Positions 46,401 through 57,345 of a stretch of DNA of 64,000 nucleotides are shown here, in pieces. The position numbers and the translations under genes were made by a program. This DNA is from Psococerastis gibbosa (lineage: Eukaryota > Arthropoda > Insecta > Psocodea > Psocidae), in the NCBI GenBank assembly GCA_963971405.1, contig OZ020484.1, forward strand, positions 52,997,151 through 53,061,150, in the 5' to 3' direction. The notes under the pieces were generated by a model, which saw only the letters and a program-made list of their open reading frames with translations, was not told the DNA's origin and ran no database searches. Each line of letters begins with the position of its first letter. The first letter of the stretch is position 1.

Positions 46401-46735
46401 ACGTAGTCGAAGCAGACGGGACATTCAAAGAGACTTGCCAGGTCTGCAGTGACCACAGGGGCCGCGCTGCCACCGGCACTGCTAGTAGACGGACCAGGAA
46501 GCGCGCGCCGCTTCGACATCTCGCTTCCACTCATCGCGTTTAAACCTCCAACAAAAAGAAATCCTCTAAATCTTGTGTATTAATGGAACCGAGAACCAAT
46601 CCCGGAAAAATATCTGTACTAAAAATAAGTCATTTGTGCAAAATTGTGATAGCTTATTGGCAAAATAATCAATTGGAGAAAATTGAAAAAAACTCTTATA
46701 CGAAGCCTATTTTCAGAACTATTTAGTCCCATCCT

Positions 46736-46766
<31 letters not shown>

Positions 46767-49334
46767 CGTCATTTCGAACAGCAAGAAGCGATTTTAGACT
46801 TTGGGAATGCAATCACGATTTGGATTATTTTGTAGTGACTACATTTAGAAAATTGTTTGTTTCTATTGGTTTTAAAAATAGTTTTAAGTATGAGAGATGG
46901 GACTTTCACTCCCACCAAAGATTTTGTTTTGAATGTGAGAGGCTACATGCCACGCTTCCTTCGACCAATTAGAGCACGCCTTGAACGCGTCCAACCAACA
47001 AAACAAGACGTGACATGTGGCCACTCAACTTAAAAAAAACCTTTAGCGGAAGCTCTCCTACACAGAACAATAAAATTATTGATATCTGTACAAGTGAAAA
47101 CACGGCGTATGTAAACAAACTGCAGCACTATCATCTTATTTATCAAGACTAAACATTAGGCGACAGAGTTGTACTGTACATACTTTGGCCGGAAAGTCAC
47201 CATGAAAATCCTACAACTAAGGTAAGGTAATTTTTTTAATAATTTTCCAAATGACTAATTGAATTAAATGTTTGAACGCTGAACTGGAAATCCATAAAAC
47301 AGCATAGAATTCAATAATGCGATGTCGGAGGACGCGCGCTTCTAGTCTGTCAACATGGCTCAAAGGCAGATAATTTGTCATGTCTTGCAATAGATCATTG
47401 TTTCTCTTAAATTCGTAGCTCTAATTGTAGTAATACAAAGTATTGATACTTGGTACTTAAACTGGTCATAAATTTGTGGGGACCACATTTATGTTCAACC
47501 AGTCTGGAGACATTAGTCAGCTAACAAAGACTTTGTTATAACTACCTGGCCACGCGCTATTTCCCAGGAATGCCGCTAGAATTCTTTGTTTTTGACTTTC
47601 TTTTATATCCTCATTCAAATTTCCTTGTGAACTATTTCTAGTATAATAATATTGCCATTTAACATTTGAGTAATAGTTCGGTCCGGGAGAAAATTATTTA
47701 CTAGAAGACTTACCTCCAGACTGGTATATATCAAGATTCTTATTTAATCACTTAAAAATGTATTACTTTCTACGCAATATTCCTTTGTGTAATTGTTTTG
47801 TTAAGAGAGAAAGAACCAGAGTTATAAAAGTTTGAATTGTTCTTTCAGTAAAATAATCAAGCTAGATCACAAGCCTTCAGATTGTAATATTTGGGGAACC
47901 TTTTTCTAGAATAAGACCATGAGATGCCTCTGACTCTTAACATTAGAATACATAACGCTGTAAGGATTAACTTACCAAATTTAAGTTGGGAGTTTGACCG
48001 TAAGTGCCGTTTCCTTTGATGATAGAAGAGATTACAACGCGGAATGCAGTCAGTCTTGATAACTTGAGGCTAAGTTTGTTTTCATTGTAGCTAACTGTTT
48101 CTATGGAGATAGGCCAGTTTTCACTTTCACCCGGAAGTAATGACAAAATCTGAAAAGAATAAATATTTTGATTTAATTATATATGTATAGTACTAGCACT
48201 AGCATTATACTACTAGCACTCTACTACAGAATGTCTGAGGATGATAGAATGCAGAGAAGTCTCCGCCACTTTAAAATCCTCAGGATGGACAGTTGAGCTG
48301 TCCAATGGATACCGAACGACGTTGGAATAGCTGGAAATGAAAAGGCAAAATGCAGCGAATTTAGAAGTTCCTCTAACGCCTAATAGTGCGAAGCAGGTTA
48401 TTAACAGCGCATAAACCACAAGATACAACAACGCTCTATAAAATAGCACAGCCACGGGAAACTTTGCTAAAAATTCCTTTACCACATGACCTACCAAGAG
48501 CTGCGTTTGTCGCCCGTTTTCGCTGCACAACTGACCACGACTACCTGCAGGCTCACCTGTTTCGCCTAGGCTTGGCTATGCAAAAAAGCATTTCAGAGGC
48601 AAAACAAGGAACTTCTTCTGTATAGTCTCAATTTCCCGAGGTTCGGCATACCGCAGCCTACAAGCCCTTGATTTTTTTTCACATTTAATTTTATTATAAA
48701 ATTGTTCAATTGACAATGAATTGGACGCCGTCTATCCCACCTTGGTGGGTCATGGACAAAGATTGATTGATTGATTAACATTTTAAAGTTCAAAATTTGG
48801 AACACAAGAGTGTTTAGTGTGTTGATGTTGTAGTCGGGAAAAGAATAACGTTTATATTTTTTTATTACATAGAGGAATAGCGGGGTCTGCGTTGGCATGG
48901 AATCTCCCTACTCCTGATCGGCCAGAGCCGAAAGGGATTTTTTAATTAATTAATTAATTTATACGTATTTACTTGACAGCTTTGATCTCTCTTAAGTACA
49001 AGCATCGAATATAAATATACTGTAACTGAGATATAGGCTATATTATAGGCCTATTCAATCATACAAGACACAAGTGAAAACTGTCAAAAGGGATCGATAA
49101 TCTATAAATACAAGAAAAGTTTACCTCTTCCAAATTAAAACTATTTTTCGTTGGAACTCCTTGTGCAATTGAGCTTGCTTTTATTTTCAAATACGTGGAA
49201 AACTCTTCCCTGTTCTCCTGCAAGACGTGCTTCCTCCAAAATAAAGGGTGGTAATGCTGGTTTACATTTAACGATTTACACCACAAGTCCAAGTGCCTAT
49301 AAAGCATTTCCAAGTTGTATCCATTATTATCCAT
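37481..49334 (-). CDS. DALRD3: DALR anticodon-binding domain-containing protein 3 (DALRD3)
   Basis: Related to the arginyl-tRNA synthetase C-terminus. The human protein partners METTL2 in 3-methylcytosine modification of tRNA-Arg. Exons, 5' to 3': 49334-49125 (70 codons, first in-frame ATG), 48149-47976, a probable exon ending at 43057 ([18 protein letters not shown]), 42964-42699, 39798-39614, 38656-38355, 37600-37481 (stop at 37483-37481). Phases agree across the last five. Signatures: [65 protein letters not shown] and [13 protein letters not shown], the DALR region, then [20 protein letters not shown] and LPTIDHM. Roughly 100-140 middle residues between 43130 and 47975 were not located. 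One intron holds SINA copy 2, another the nest at 40028-42650. Divergent from the Mad-type gene. Confidence 0.88.
38185..38245 (-). repeat. SINE body fragment
   Basis: GGGACCGCCTGCTTTACCTG and CTCTGAAGCATAGCCAGAA match the body of the tRNA-Glu SINE at 2147-2365 in reverse. Confidence 0.6.
39309..39385 (-). repeat. SINE body fragment (weak)
   Basis: AGCGGAGTTGGGGTTATAAA resembles the complement of the SINE segment with CCCTAACTCCGC. Ends unclear. Confidence 0.4.
40863..42306 (+). mobile_element. 5'-truncated LINE (reverse transcriptase) interrupted by a SINE
   Basis: The first part encodes [20 protein letters not shown] and [12 protein letters not shown] (motifs B and C). After the SINE come [29 protein letters not shown] and [12 protein letters not shown] (thumb). 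The 3' end is an (ATT)n run. It starts within the RT domain and inserted at GGGCCCA of the minisatellite. Frames shift, so it is inactive, but it is the best-preserved LINE here. Confidence 0.85.
41117..41304 (-). repeat. tRNA-Glu-derived SINE inside the LINE
   Basis: Reverse copy of the SINE at 2147-2365: (AAAT)n tail at the left, body with GGGACCGCCTGCTTTACATG, B-box complement GGGACTCGAACC, A-box side ending CCGTACCACTA. ATTCAT on both sides may be the target duplication. Confidence 0.8.
42965..45691 (-). other. DALRD3 intronic region, mostly unassigned
   Basis: Holds the probable exon ending at 43057, repeat D1 at 43907-44030, and the AATTGAAAACGACTTTATTG block near 45205 that recurs in EXOSC1 intron 2. 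The open frame 43521-43814 (-) is unrecognised. Confidence 0.4.
43907..44030 (+). repeat. Dispersed repeat D1, copy 2
   Basis: CACTGAAGATGTCA, then GCTGACGAAACGTTTGGAAT, then a readable [20 protein letters not shown]. The first part has the same box order as the Penelope end motif at 36175. Confidence 0.7.
45692..46534 (-). CDS. SINA/SIAH-type RING E3 ubiquitin ligase, copy 2
   Basis: A 280-aa open frame from ATG 46534 with the same architecture as copy 1: variable N-terminus, RING (CPVC...CPTC, all ligands present), SIAH zinc fingers, SINA domain. It lies inside a DALRD3 intron on the same strand. Protein differences from copy 1 lie in the first 30 residues and the last third (e.g. [14 protein letters not shown], which is closer to the usual [14 protein letters not shown]). 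It ends ISLVR. Flanking DNA is unrelated to copy 1, so similarity is confined to the coding region. That suggests an old retroposed or duplicated pair kept alike. TTGGAG before the start may end a 5'-UTR intron. Confidence 0.93.
   Translation of the reverse strand: MSGSEMSKRRALPGPSTSSAGGSAAPVVTADLASLFECPVCFDYVLPPILQCQSGHLVCSSCRPKLTCCPTCRGTLGNIRNLAMEKVASTLFFPCKYASTGCTSLQLYADKSDHEEGCEFRPFHCPCPGASCKWLGSLDEVMPHLVMSHKSITTLQGEDIVFLATDINLPGAVDWVMMQSCFGHCFMLVLEKQVRFEGHQQFFALVQLIGSRKQAENFGYRLELNKQRRRLTWEATPRSIHEGIASAISSSDCLVFEAGVAELFADNGNLGINVTISLVR
46535..47975 (-). other. DALRD3 intron, upstream of SINA copy 2
   Basis: Contains a T tract of about 29 at 46738-46766. The promoter of SINA copy 2 is expected in 46535-47200. 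No repeat or exon recognised. Confidence 0.4.
48236..48660 (+). mobile_element. LINE fragment: RNase H end and C-terminus
   Basis: Plus-strand frames give [17 protein letters not shown] (RNase H C-terminal motif) and [20 protein letters not shown] (downstream region of Jockey/I-type LINEs) in different frames. Decayed, in DALRD3 intron 1. Confidence 0.7.
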
Positions 49335-50103
49335 AATATGCAATTTCTTGGCCACTTTTCCATGAAATAAAATAAAATAATTAAGTAAATTAAATGTAAA
49401 AACTCAAATTAATCCATTATATAGACCGCCATGTTTAAAATTTAATTTTTTTTACGATGTTGATTATTCTGATTTCTGAAACCATCATTGCCAACATAAA
49501 AAAAAATTAAATTTAAAATCACGCGCTCTTATGTCGCAAATAAAGGAAATTTAAAATGGTGGTCTCCGTCATGTGCTGCAATCTAACGGCTAATAGGGCG
49601 GCTATTCGGCGATGTTACTTCATTCATTTCACTTCATTGATTTTGTGAATTTTGCATTGACGTTTGTTTTGTTTTAAGTAGACTATTATGTAGATACTTT
49701 AGAGTATATTGCAAATAAATTTGCGATGGTTAACACAATTCTTTTACTGCACAAAAAGGCAGGCATGCCAAATATTATTAAATTATTTATTTATTTTTAT
49801 TAATTAAAAAATGTAATTTTATAATTAATTATTATAATTAATTCTTTCCTAGCTATGAGGGCTCTAAACATTTATATATTGAGCTAGGAAACCATACGCA
49901 CATATACTATTATCGTTATTCGCAGATGATTTTAAATTTAAGCGGGAAATAAGATTTGGGCGGCTAGCCAATCAGTATCAAGTTCGCATTGATCGTCAAT
50001 AAACTTAAAATCAGTGTGTTTTCGTGCTTTTCGGGGAAGTGTTGGGTATTTAAATAGGTTTTTAGAGGGTTGCCAGTATTTTAATTTTAAATTATTAATA
50101 GAA
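49335..50103. promoter_or_regulatory. Divergent upstream region of DALRD3 and the Mad-type gene
   Basis: 769 bp separate the DALRD3 ATG (49334, -) from the Mad-type ATG (50104, +). Both promoters should be here. No TATA box stands out. It includes a small foldback at 49423-49567. Confidence 0.5.
49423..49567. repeat. Small foldback repeat
   Basis: GACCGCCATGTTTAAAATTT near the left and AAATTTAAAATGGTGGTC near the right are inverted repeats with small differences. Between them lies a second inverted pair (AAATTTAATTTTTTTT type). Confidence 0.5.
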
Positions 50104-50158
50104 ATGAGCATCGCGGCGTTGTTGGAAGCTGCAGAATTCTTGGAAAGGAGAGATAGAG
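50104..50158 (+). CDS. MAX-network repressor (Mad/Mxd/Mnt type), first coding exon
   Basis: MSIAALLEAAEFLERRDR followed by a GTAAGA donor in phase 1, so the next residue is probably Glu. This matches the SIN3-interaction domain at the N-terminus of Mad/Mxd proteins (IQMLLEAAEYLERRERE) and fits less well to Mnt. The helix recruits SIN3/HDAC, while a downstream bHLH-zipper, not found here, would bind MAX. The later exons probably lie beyond 64000, which would make 50159-64000 intronic. The exon is only 18 codons, but the match is close and the donor is good. Confidence 0.75.
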
Positions 50159-51019
50159 GTAAGAATTTAAATATGTTTGGTTCCTTTGTTTGGGGAGGCG
50201 ATGATGGCGTTACCCTAATGTCAACTGGTTACAAGGTCGTCAGCTGACTTTTAAACCATTTTTTTTTTTTTAAAGGATTGTGCTCCCTTTAAAGTTAACT
50301 GATTACCAAGACAAAGCTAAATCATTTGACTTGAAAGGTTAAAAGCCCTGAACTATCCAGCGCAGCGATGGTTCCTTTGTTCTCCACCGATACCCCACAG
50401 TTTTTAATCGTAGCAAGCGAATTCTTTTTTCTTGAGTTTGTGACTGTGTAATAAATAACTCATTAGCCTATGCGTTTGCCCGTTGAAAGACTGAAAGTAC
50501 GTGAAGGTAGAACTAAATGTAATGGCGGTGGCTCCTGTCAAATCAGCTGACTGTCATTAGCCCGTTTCTTTGTCCTTGACGTTTACATGTGTTTCTCCTT
50601 ATTTCATCAGACGAGTCGTTACTAATAAAATTATATTTATTCTATGATTGTTTAATTAGTCATTTTATGCATTGGTGCTTATGAGTTATGTTGCCTGTCG
50701 TGATGTCTACACATTAAATTTATTGTATTTTATTAAGTTACCTGTAGGGCTGTAAACCTACAGCGAGACTATAAATTACATTTTCGACTAATAGATTCAT
50801 TTGTTCTATATATTTGTATTTTTCTTGAAATTTGGGGTGTCCCTCTTATAAATCTATAAATCTGATATAAATCTAAAAAAAATAAACACTGATGTTTGAT
50901 TGTAATTTGTACGACTGAACAATTCAAGTCACCTTACTATGCCTTACCTTTTTTGCTTTCAATCTTGACCTTGTGCGAATTATAATTTAACCATGGCGTG
51001 ACTAGACTGGAACTGGTAG
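50159..51019 (+). other. Probable Mad-type intron 1, nothing recognised
   Basis: No coding frame, RNA gene or repeat end that I can support. Confidence 0.4.
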
Positions 51020-51232
51020 CCTGCCTATAGATTTTCCCTGCCCTAAAGCACTATATTTTTTTCTGCATAACTAAAACCTTGTATCGAGTAACAAAAGGCA
51101 GACAGACCGACAGGTAGACATTTCGTAAAAACCACTCTTTTGGTTCCTGGGACCTCAAGACATGTAAATCCACTGGAATCTCGAATTCGATCATTTTGAC
51201 CATCACAAAGCTTTGTAGTAATGTATACAATA
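51020..51232 (+). repeat. Family R element, copy 12 (3' fragment)
   Basis: TTCTGCATAAC, then GTAGACATTTCGTAAAAACC, GACCTCAAGACATGTAAATC and GACCATCACAAAGCTTTG, in family order, with internal loss. Confidence 0.65.
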
Positions 51233-51777
51233 TACAAAGGAAAACAACAAGCAAAACAGTCAGAACGGAAGAACATCAGGCTTCTCACGTTCCTTTCCGT
51301 AAGGTCCGAATAGTTGAGGACATGCAGTGGTTTGTTTGGGGTTCCGAGCGATTGTTTTTGAGTCTTACTCGTACTTGCTCGATATTCGGATGTTGTCGAT
51401 GTGTATGACATGACATAGATGGTGGTTGTGGATACCTGAATGAGTACATTGTTTTGAATTGACGATAACACGCCCACTTTTTTAGTTAGATAGACCGCGC
51501 GTTTATTTACCTATTTGCCGCTTGCCAATCAGAAGTTGACCTACCGCAATAAAGTCTTTATCATCACTATTCCTGCCTTATCATTTGGGTTCGGCTGCAA
51601 TTGCTGGTATCAATAATGACAATTAAATATAGTGCACGTACCTTTGCTAGCTATTGCGAATTTTAAAAAAAATATCAGCACTAATATCGGTAGTTTCTCA
51701 GGGTTAGATGTTACTGTAACTGTCCATTACAATATCAATATATTATAACTTCCTTTTGACTTATTGCGTTGCAGGAG

Positions 51778-52583
51778 ACCGGTCCGAGTTAACTCGAACA
51801 TGCTTTCCAATTTATCAAAATTAGTAGATAGAGAAAATGAGTAATTTCATGATAAATAATATTCCTATCGTTAAAACTGGAGGTGAGGTAAATTCTAGAT
51901 AGGTCAGACCAACACATTACCACACAGCAATACTGGGAGGGCACGCAATGCATTTGACGTGAATTTTCTATCATTAAAATAAAAAAATAAATAAAAAAAA
52001 CATTTTTTTGTACAATACCAAATACTTTTCTGGGAAAGCAACCTGTCCGGGTTCGTTACTTAATTTAACACCTAAAACATATATATATATATATATATAT
52101 AATACCAGAAAATAGAAAGCATCGATAGAAATGTTTCGCAGAAAAATGATTTTTTAGTCATTTAGCCCAGAAGGAAACTATGAAGGGGCAAGCGACCCCC
52201 CGAATTTTATCAACTATAATAACAGCTACAATATAATTATGTGAATATAAAAGAAATCGTTGGAGCCGTTTTTGATAAATAATTTTTTTAGACGTTTTTT
52301 TGGAGTTTTTTGAGAATTAAACCCCCCCAAATTGAGTTAGCCCCAAATAAAAAAAATGGTCACGAGGTATGATTTTTTAAACCTACATGCCAAATTTCAT
52401 TAAAATCGACCGAGTAGTTTGCCCGGAAATCGCCGCACAGACAGACAGACATACCGACAGTCAGATCATTTTTTTTGGGTTCCTGGGACCTGAAAACTTG
52501 TAAATCCGTTGAAATATCGGAATCGAAAATTTGGACCATCACAAAGCTTTCCTTATACTACGTATAAATTGGAAAGCAATAAA
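51778..52583 (+). repeat. Family R element, copy 9
   Basis: ACCGGTCCGAGTTAACTCGA to AAATTGGAAAGCAATAAA. The G tract is lost. A (TA)n run lies at 52078-52100. Confidence 0.8.
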
Positions 52584-53265
52584 GGATACTTACGGAGAGT
52601 TAGAATGTTATCATAAGGAAAACATTGCATTAGTTTTTTGTTCTTTATTTAGTTATGGCTCTTAATTGCCACAATAATAACTACCATACTGTACTTTAGG
52701 TACCTACAGCATGTAACCATTATGTTCAATCAAAAAATGAAAGAAAAAAGTTTGATGACAAATTAGATAATACGCTTTTTCTAGGTCAAAAGCTGAAAGC
52801 TGAAAAGATCAGCTGGCTTGGCTTGTGGTTTGCATTTTAAATTCTTTTTATTTTTGGCACATTTGAGCTGTTTCTATCGTGCGTCTTTTAATTTTTTTGG
52901 CAGGAGTTCTCCGTCAACAACATATTATTCAAGGGTCTTTCAATAATTTACACATTAATTTAAATAATCGATGCAATTGATAGGATACTGCCAACTCAGT
53001 TCTGACTAAGTTTTTAAGAAGTCATTTAGGGATTTTACTTTGTTCATTACTATATTGTAAGTAATATACCAAATAGTTGTCAAATAAAACATTGCGACTA
53101 TGAGCAGCCCTGAGCCCTTAAGGTGTGACGGGGGTTCCATTGCATGTTAGATATTGACAAGATTGTAAAACTGTGCGTTACAAATCACGCAATAATGCTG
53201 CCCACGCGCTTCTCTATAGCTGCTGCTTCTATCATAGCATGTTATCTTAAACAAGTAAGATGCTA
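52584..53265. other. Nothing recognised
   Basis: AT-rich DNA between two family R copies. Confidence 0.4.
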
Positions 53266-54905
53266 AGTATTATTGCTTTCCAATTTATGCGTAGTGCAAG
53301 GAAAGCTTTGTGACGGTCAGAATCTTCGGTTCCGAGATTTCAACTGATTTACACGTTTTGAGGTCCCAGGAAACCAAAAAAGAATTTTTTAAGAAATGTC
53401 TGTCAAATTATACCTCAGCAGGACAATTTCTTTTATTTGGGGCTAACTCAAACAAAAACTATTTCTCAAAAACGGCTCCAATGATTTCTTTTAAATTAAT
53501 ATATATTGTAGTCGTTATTAATGTTAACAAAATGCGGGGGGTCGCTGCCCTTTGATAGTTTGCTTCTGGGGGTTAAAAAATAAAAATAATTTATTTTTCA
53601 TGAAAAATGACTTAAAAATAATTTGCGGAACCTTTCTATGAATGATTTCTACCTTCATACATGTTTTAGGTGTTAAATTGAGTAACAAAACCTTTCCAAA
53701 AAAATATTTGGTTTTGTGCCAAAAATTATAGAAAATGCAAAATGCTCAAATGCATTGCGTGCCCTGCCATTATTACTGTGTGGTAATGTATTGGTCTGCC
53801 CGATCTAGAATTTGCAATGCCATTGATTAATTCAAAGCTTTGGGATAGTGGATATTCAGAGGGGACCTGACTTCAGGTATGTTTTAGGTGTTAAATATTG
53901 AGTAACAAAACCGAACAAAAAACCAAGCAAAATTTCGAATTTCAATAATTAATAATGGTTGTTTGAAGAAATTATGGATACATCATCCCCCAATACATTT
54001 CATACCCTGCCATTAATAGTGGACAGCCCATAGGAAATTGGCAGCCCAAAATTTAATACTTTTTAATTTTTATTTAATTAACTAAGCAAGTTATATAAGA
54101 TTTGGCTCAATTAAGATGCTGAAGACTACTTCATGGATCATATAATAAGGTATTTTCAATTTTTGAAATTTTAGTTTTTTCATAAACACGATAATAATTT
54201 ATACTCGGTAATTTATTAAATTTAATTATTATCGTGTTTATGAAAAAACTACACTTTCAAAAATTAAAAATACCTTATTGTATGATGCATGAAGTAGTCT
54301 GCTACGACTTAAATGAGCCAAATATTCAATAACTTGCTTAGTTAATTAATTAAAAAATAAAAAGTATTAAATTTCGGTCTGGCAATTTCCTACGGGCTGT
54401 ACACTGTTAAGCTATCCATCTTACCCCGATCTCCCCTATGTATGTTAAATCGATTTTAGGAAACACTGCAACTTCCGCAGATTTTTTCCGATTTTGTTGA
54501 AACTTGGCACAAAAATTGATCACACAAATATCTTGATCACGCTCGTTAACCAGCCTCCATTTTGTTCTAAGAACATTATATAATGCATATCTCAGTTAAT
54601 ATTGGTCGCAGAGGAATGCAATAAATTTTGCCTGAAAGCCCGTATTAATACATTATAATAATGGTAATTTACGACAAATTAACGATATGGCGTCCAGTCA
54701 AATTTGTCTGATTTGAAATATATTGGTCCGCTTGTTCTAGACGGCAATCGTCCCATCGATCAATTCAGTGCTTTCGGATAGGGAAAGTTGAGGCAACCGA
54801 AATGTATCCATAGGAGAATTATTTAGCATGGAACTAATTCATTATTTATCTCGGTATACTAACTGATAAATAAGAAAGCAATGTATGGGCTCAGTCGTAC
54901 AGGTT
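53266..54905 (-). repeat. Family R element, copy 10, interrupted
   Basis: The right boundary at 54905 has GTACAGGTTCTTAC (start of the family, reversed). The left boundary at 53266 has TATTGCTTTCCAATTTATGC. Inside are a palindromic MITE (54017-54406) and about 270 bp of unassigned DNA. The two sides differ in subfamily, so two copies may have been joined. Confidence 0.65.
54017..54406. mobile_element. Palindromic MITE flanked by TTAA (piggyBac-like)
   Basis: 390 bp, TTAA at 54013-54016 and 54407-54410, ends TAGTGGACAGCCC and GGGCTGTACACTG. The arms extend to the centre (TAAACACGATAATAAT near the middle on both sides). Sister of 29497-29856. Confidence 0.75.
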
Positions 54906-56458
54906 CTTACACTTATCTTGTAAGACTTTTCCCTTCTCTGAAGGAGCTGACCGGTATATCAGTATGGTCATAATTACGAAATATTTAAAATCAGTTTATG
55001 TTTTTTCCCCATAATTGGCTGTAATAGTACTAGGTACTAGGTAGTATAGGCAGTCTCAGAGTATACTACGGGCGTTATCAAGTGTGTTATCACGACGATA
55101 CAGTGTGTATTGCGCATACATTTGGTGTGAGCTGCATCATGCACTATGCTGACTGCTGTTGCAGTAAACAGCAATGGACTTACAAGGCCTTAAGGACCAA
55201 TTCCGCTATACGATAACTTACAAAATTTACAAAAAACAAAGTTTAATAGGGGAAAACTTGTGGCTCATAAACATAAATGTTCCTCATGGCATTCTCTAAC
55301 TATAGAGATGTATAAGAAAATCCGACATCATACAATACAATAAATTTATATTTCCGTAAAAAGTTAAGTTAAGTTACAGTAATCGTAATATGCTGCAGGG
55401 ATCAGCCCGTGTGCAGCTTAAAGTAAAAAAAAAGCTTAATCTACGTTCAGTAAGTCAGTCAGTGAGTTTGTCGTTTGTCGGTGTTAACTATTTCAGATTT
55501 GTTTTTAGATATTTTCGAAATACGTTTAATGGCTTTTAAGTTACGTATGTACGTTGTATGTATGTCAGTCTCGTAAGGCCGTATAATAAGTATAAGGGAT
55601 ACTTGTAGTGGCTGTGTTGCCATGACGTATCTAGTGAGGTAATAGTGCTGTACTTGTGGTATTCTGTGTTGGTTGCTTTCCAATTTATTTTTAAATGCGT
55701 GTGATATTGCTTCTATCAGAAATAACTCTTTTATTGTATATTATATTATTTTATTATATTAGATTAGATTATAAATATTATAATTATAAATATATTGTAT
55801 TCCCATTTTTTTAAATTTTTCTATGATTATGGTGTGCCCGGATAACCCGTCACTTGAGGCAAAAAAATAGTTGCGGGGATTACAGGTTTTAAGGGATGCT
55901 GGCCTCCACCATAGTCGGTAACGCTACGGAAAGCGGACACGGAAGAATAATTGGAACACCAACAAATCCTTACGATTTCACTTTCCGTAGCTTTACGGAA
56001 GACGCCATGGTGGAAGTGAGAAGTCAGCCTATAATATCATGGTTATTAGTGCCATCTCCAACAGATGATTTCCATAAAGCAGACTAGCTGTAGTTGCAAA
56101 TTAAGGATACACAAGCCATCGCCATGCAACCAATTTTACTTAAAACTCCGTTTGTGAAGACGCAGCGCAGTACCCATTGGGACTTTCGCAGTACTACGCT
56201 AAATTCAGAGAAAATTGGTGTACATTACACTTGCGTGGTAGCGTGTTTCCAATTCATAAACCATTGACCTTACACTTGTAATTAATATTGAATGCGCATT
56301 ATAAATATTAGTAAATGATATTTGACATGTTAGCATGGGCATACTTGCCAGTCTTTTATTACACTTATACAGTGATAGATGGTGGACCAACTGAATAGGA
56401 CTGTAGCACATGCAATGCTAATTCCATTTAGGATATTTTCAGGACATTATATGAAATG
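54906..56458. other. Nothing recognised
   Basis: Includes short open frames (55896-56087, +) without family resemblance. Confidence 0.4.
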
Positions 56459-56527
56459 AAGAATCAGCCCGGATTCTACTGATTGTTCATGTGACTCCGG
56501 CCGTGAAACCCTTTCTGTTACATTATA
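56459..56527 (+). repeat. Dispersed repeat D1, copy 3 (short)
   Basis: ATCAGCCCGGATTCTACTG then GACTCCGGCCGTGAAACCC, the second half of repeat D1. Confidence 0.65.
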
Positions 56528-56914
56528 TGAAATATCACAACTAGGCGATGTAATTTGTAGCATTGAAGGCTACTTAGCCCAGCCTCGTTGGAGATGGTAC
56601 TAGGCACCCACGCCCAATCCAAACCCGTTTGCAGTTGTTATTATTGCGTCTCTACTCCCTGCTCTATGCTGCAACAATACGTTATTACGTTCATAGCCTG
56701 TTGTAAAATTAAATTTTGCCTGTGCTCAACTTAACTCTGAGTTTTCACTAGATATGAGTACTTGCTTGTAATATGCGACTTTTTTCGATATTAAGTTCTG
56801 CTAAGTAATAATAGTAGTCAAATATCTCTTGTAACTTGATGGGGTATCGAAACTAAAGGTAAGTATATTGATGGCTTTATGACGGTACTCGGTCTCATTT
56901 GTTTGTTTTTGTTT

Positions 56915-57345
56915 ACCAGCGCCTGCTTTCTTCTGCATTTCTGCTTTAAGCAACCCTGCCAGCCTGGCGGGGGAGTGAGTCTGTTTATTAACTTGAGGCA
57001 CCCAAAGGGCAGACTCCTTCATCTCGGGGAGAATGGGAGTTGACTGACAGGGTGGACCTCCTGATTATATTGTAATCCGAAGCACTTGGGGAACATGGTA
57101 AAGTCACACGATTGATTCAGAGGTGACCAGGACTCGACACGCACATAGACTGACTGGCATAGTCTCAGCGCGTTGACACTACCGCCATTTTTCCCTGCCA
57201 ACACAGTGCACACTACAAATTTGCTGCGATTCTGTTGTGGTGGATTGGAAATTGGTATGGCCGTGGGGACCTTGTGTGGTAGTTGAATTGTCAGACGGTT
57301 AGTCGCTGCCCTACAATACAACTTTTCCAAGGCATCGTCCTGTTC
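56915..57345 (+). repeat. Dispersed repeat S3, copy 2
   Basis: Same block order as 11565-11920 (CTGCTTTAAGCAACCCTGCC, GGTGGACCTCCTGATTATA, GGTGACCAGGACTCGAC), with extra sequence at the 3' side. Confidence 0.65.

Noticed and set aside
55896-56087. 63-codon open frame as a gene
   Set aside because: No family resemblance and no bHLH or zipper that would continue the Mad-type gene.
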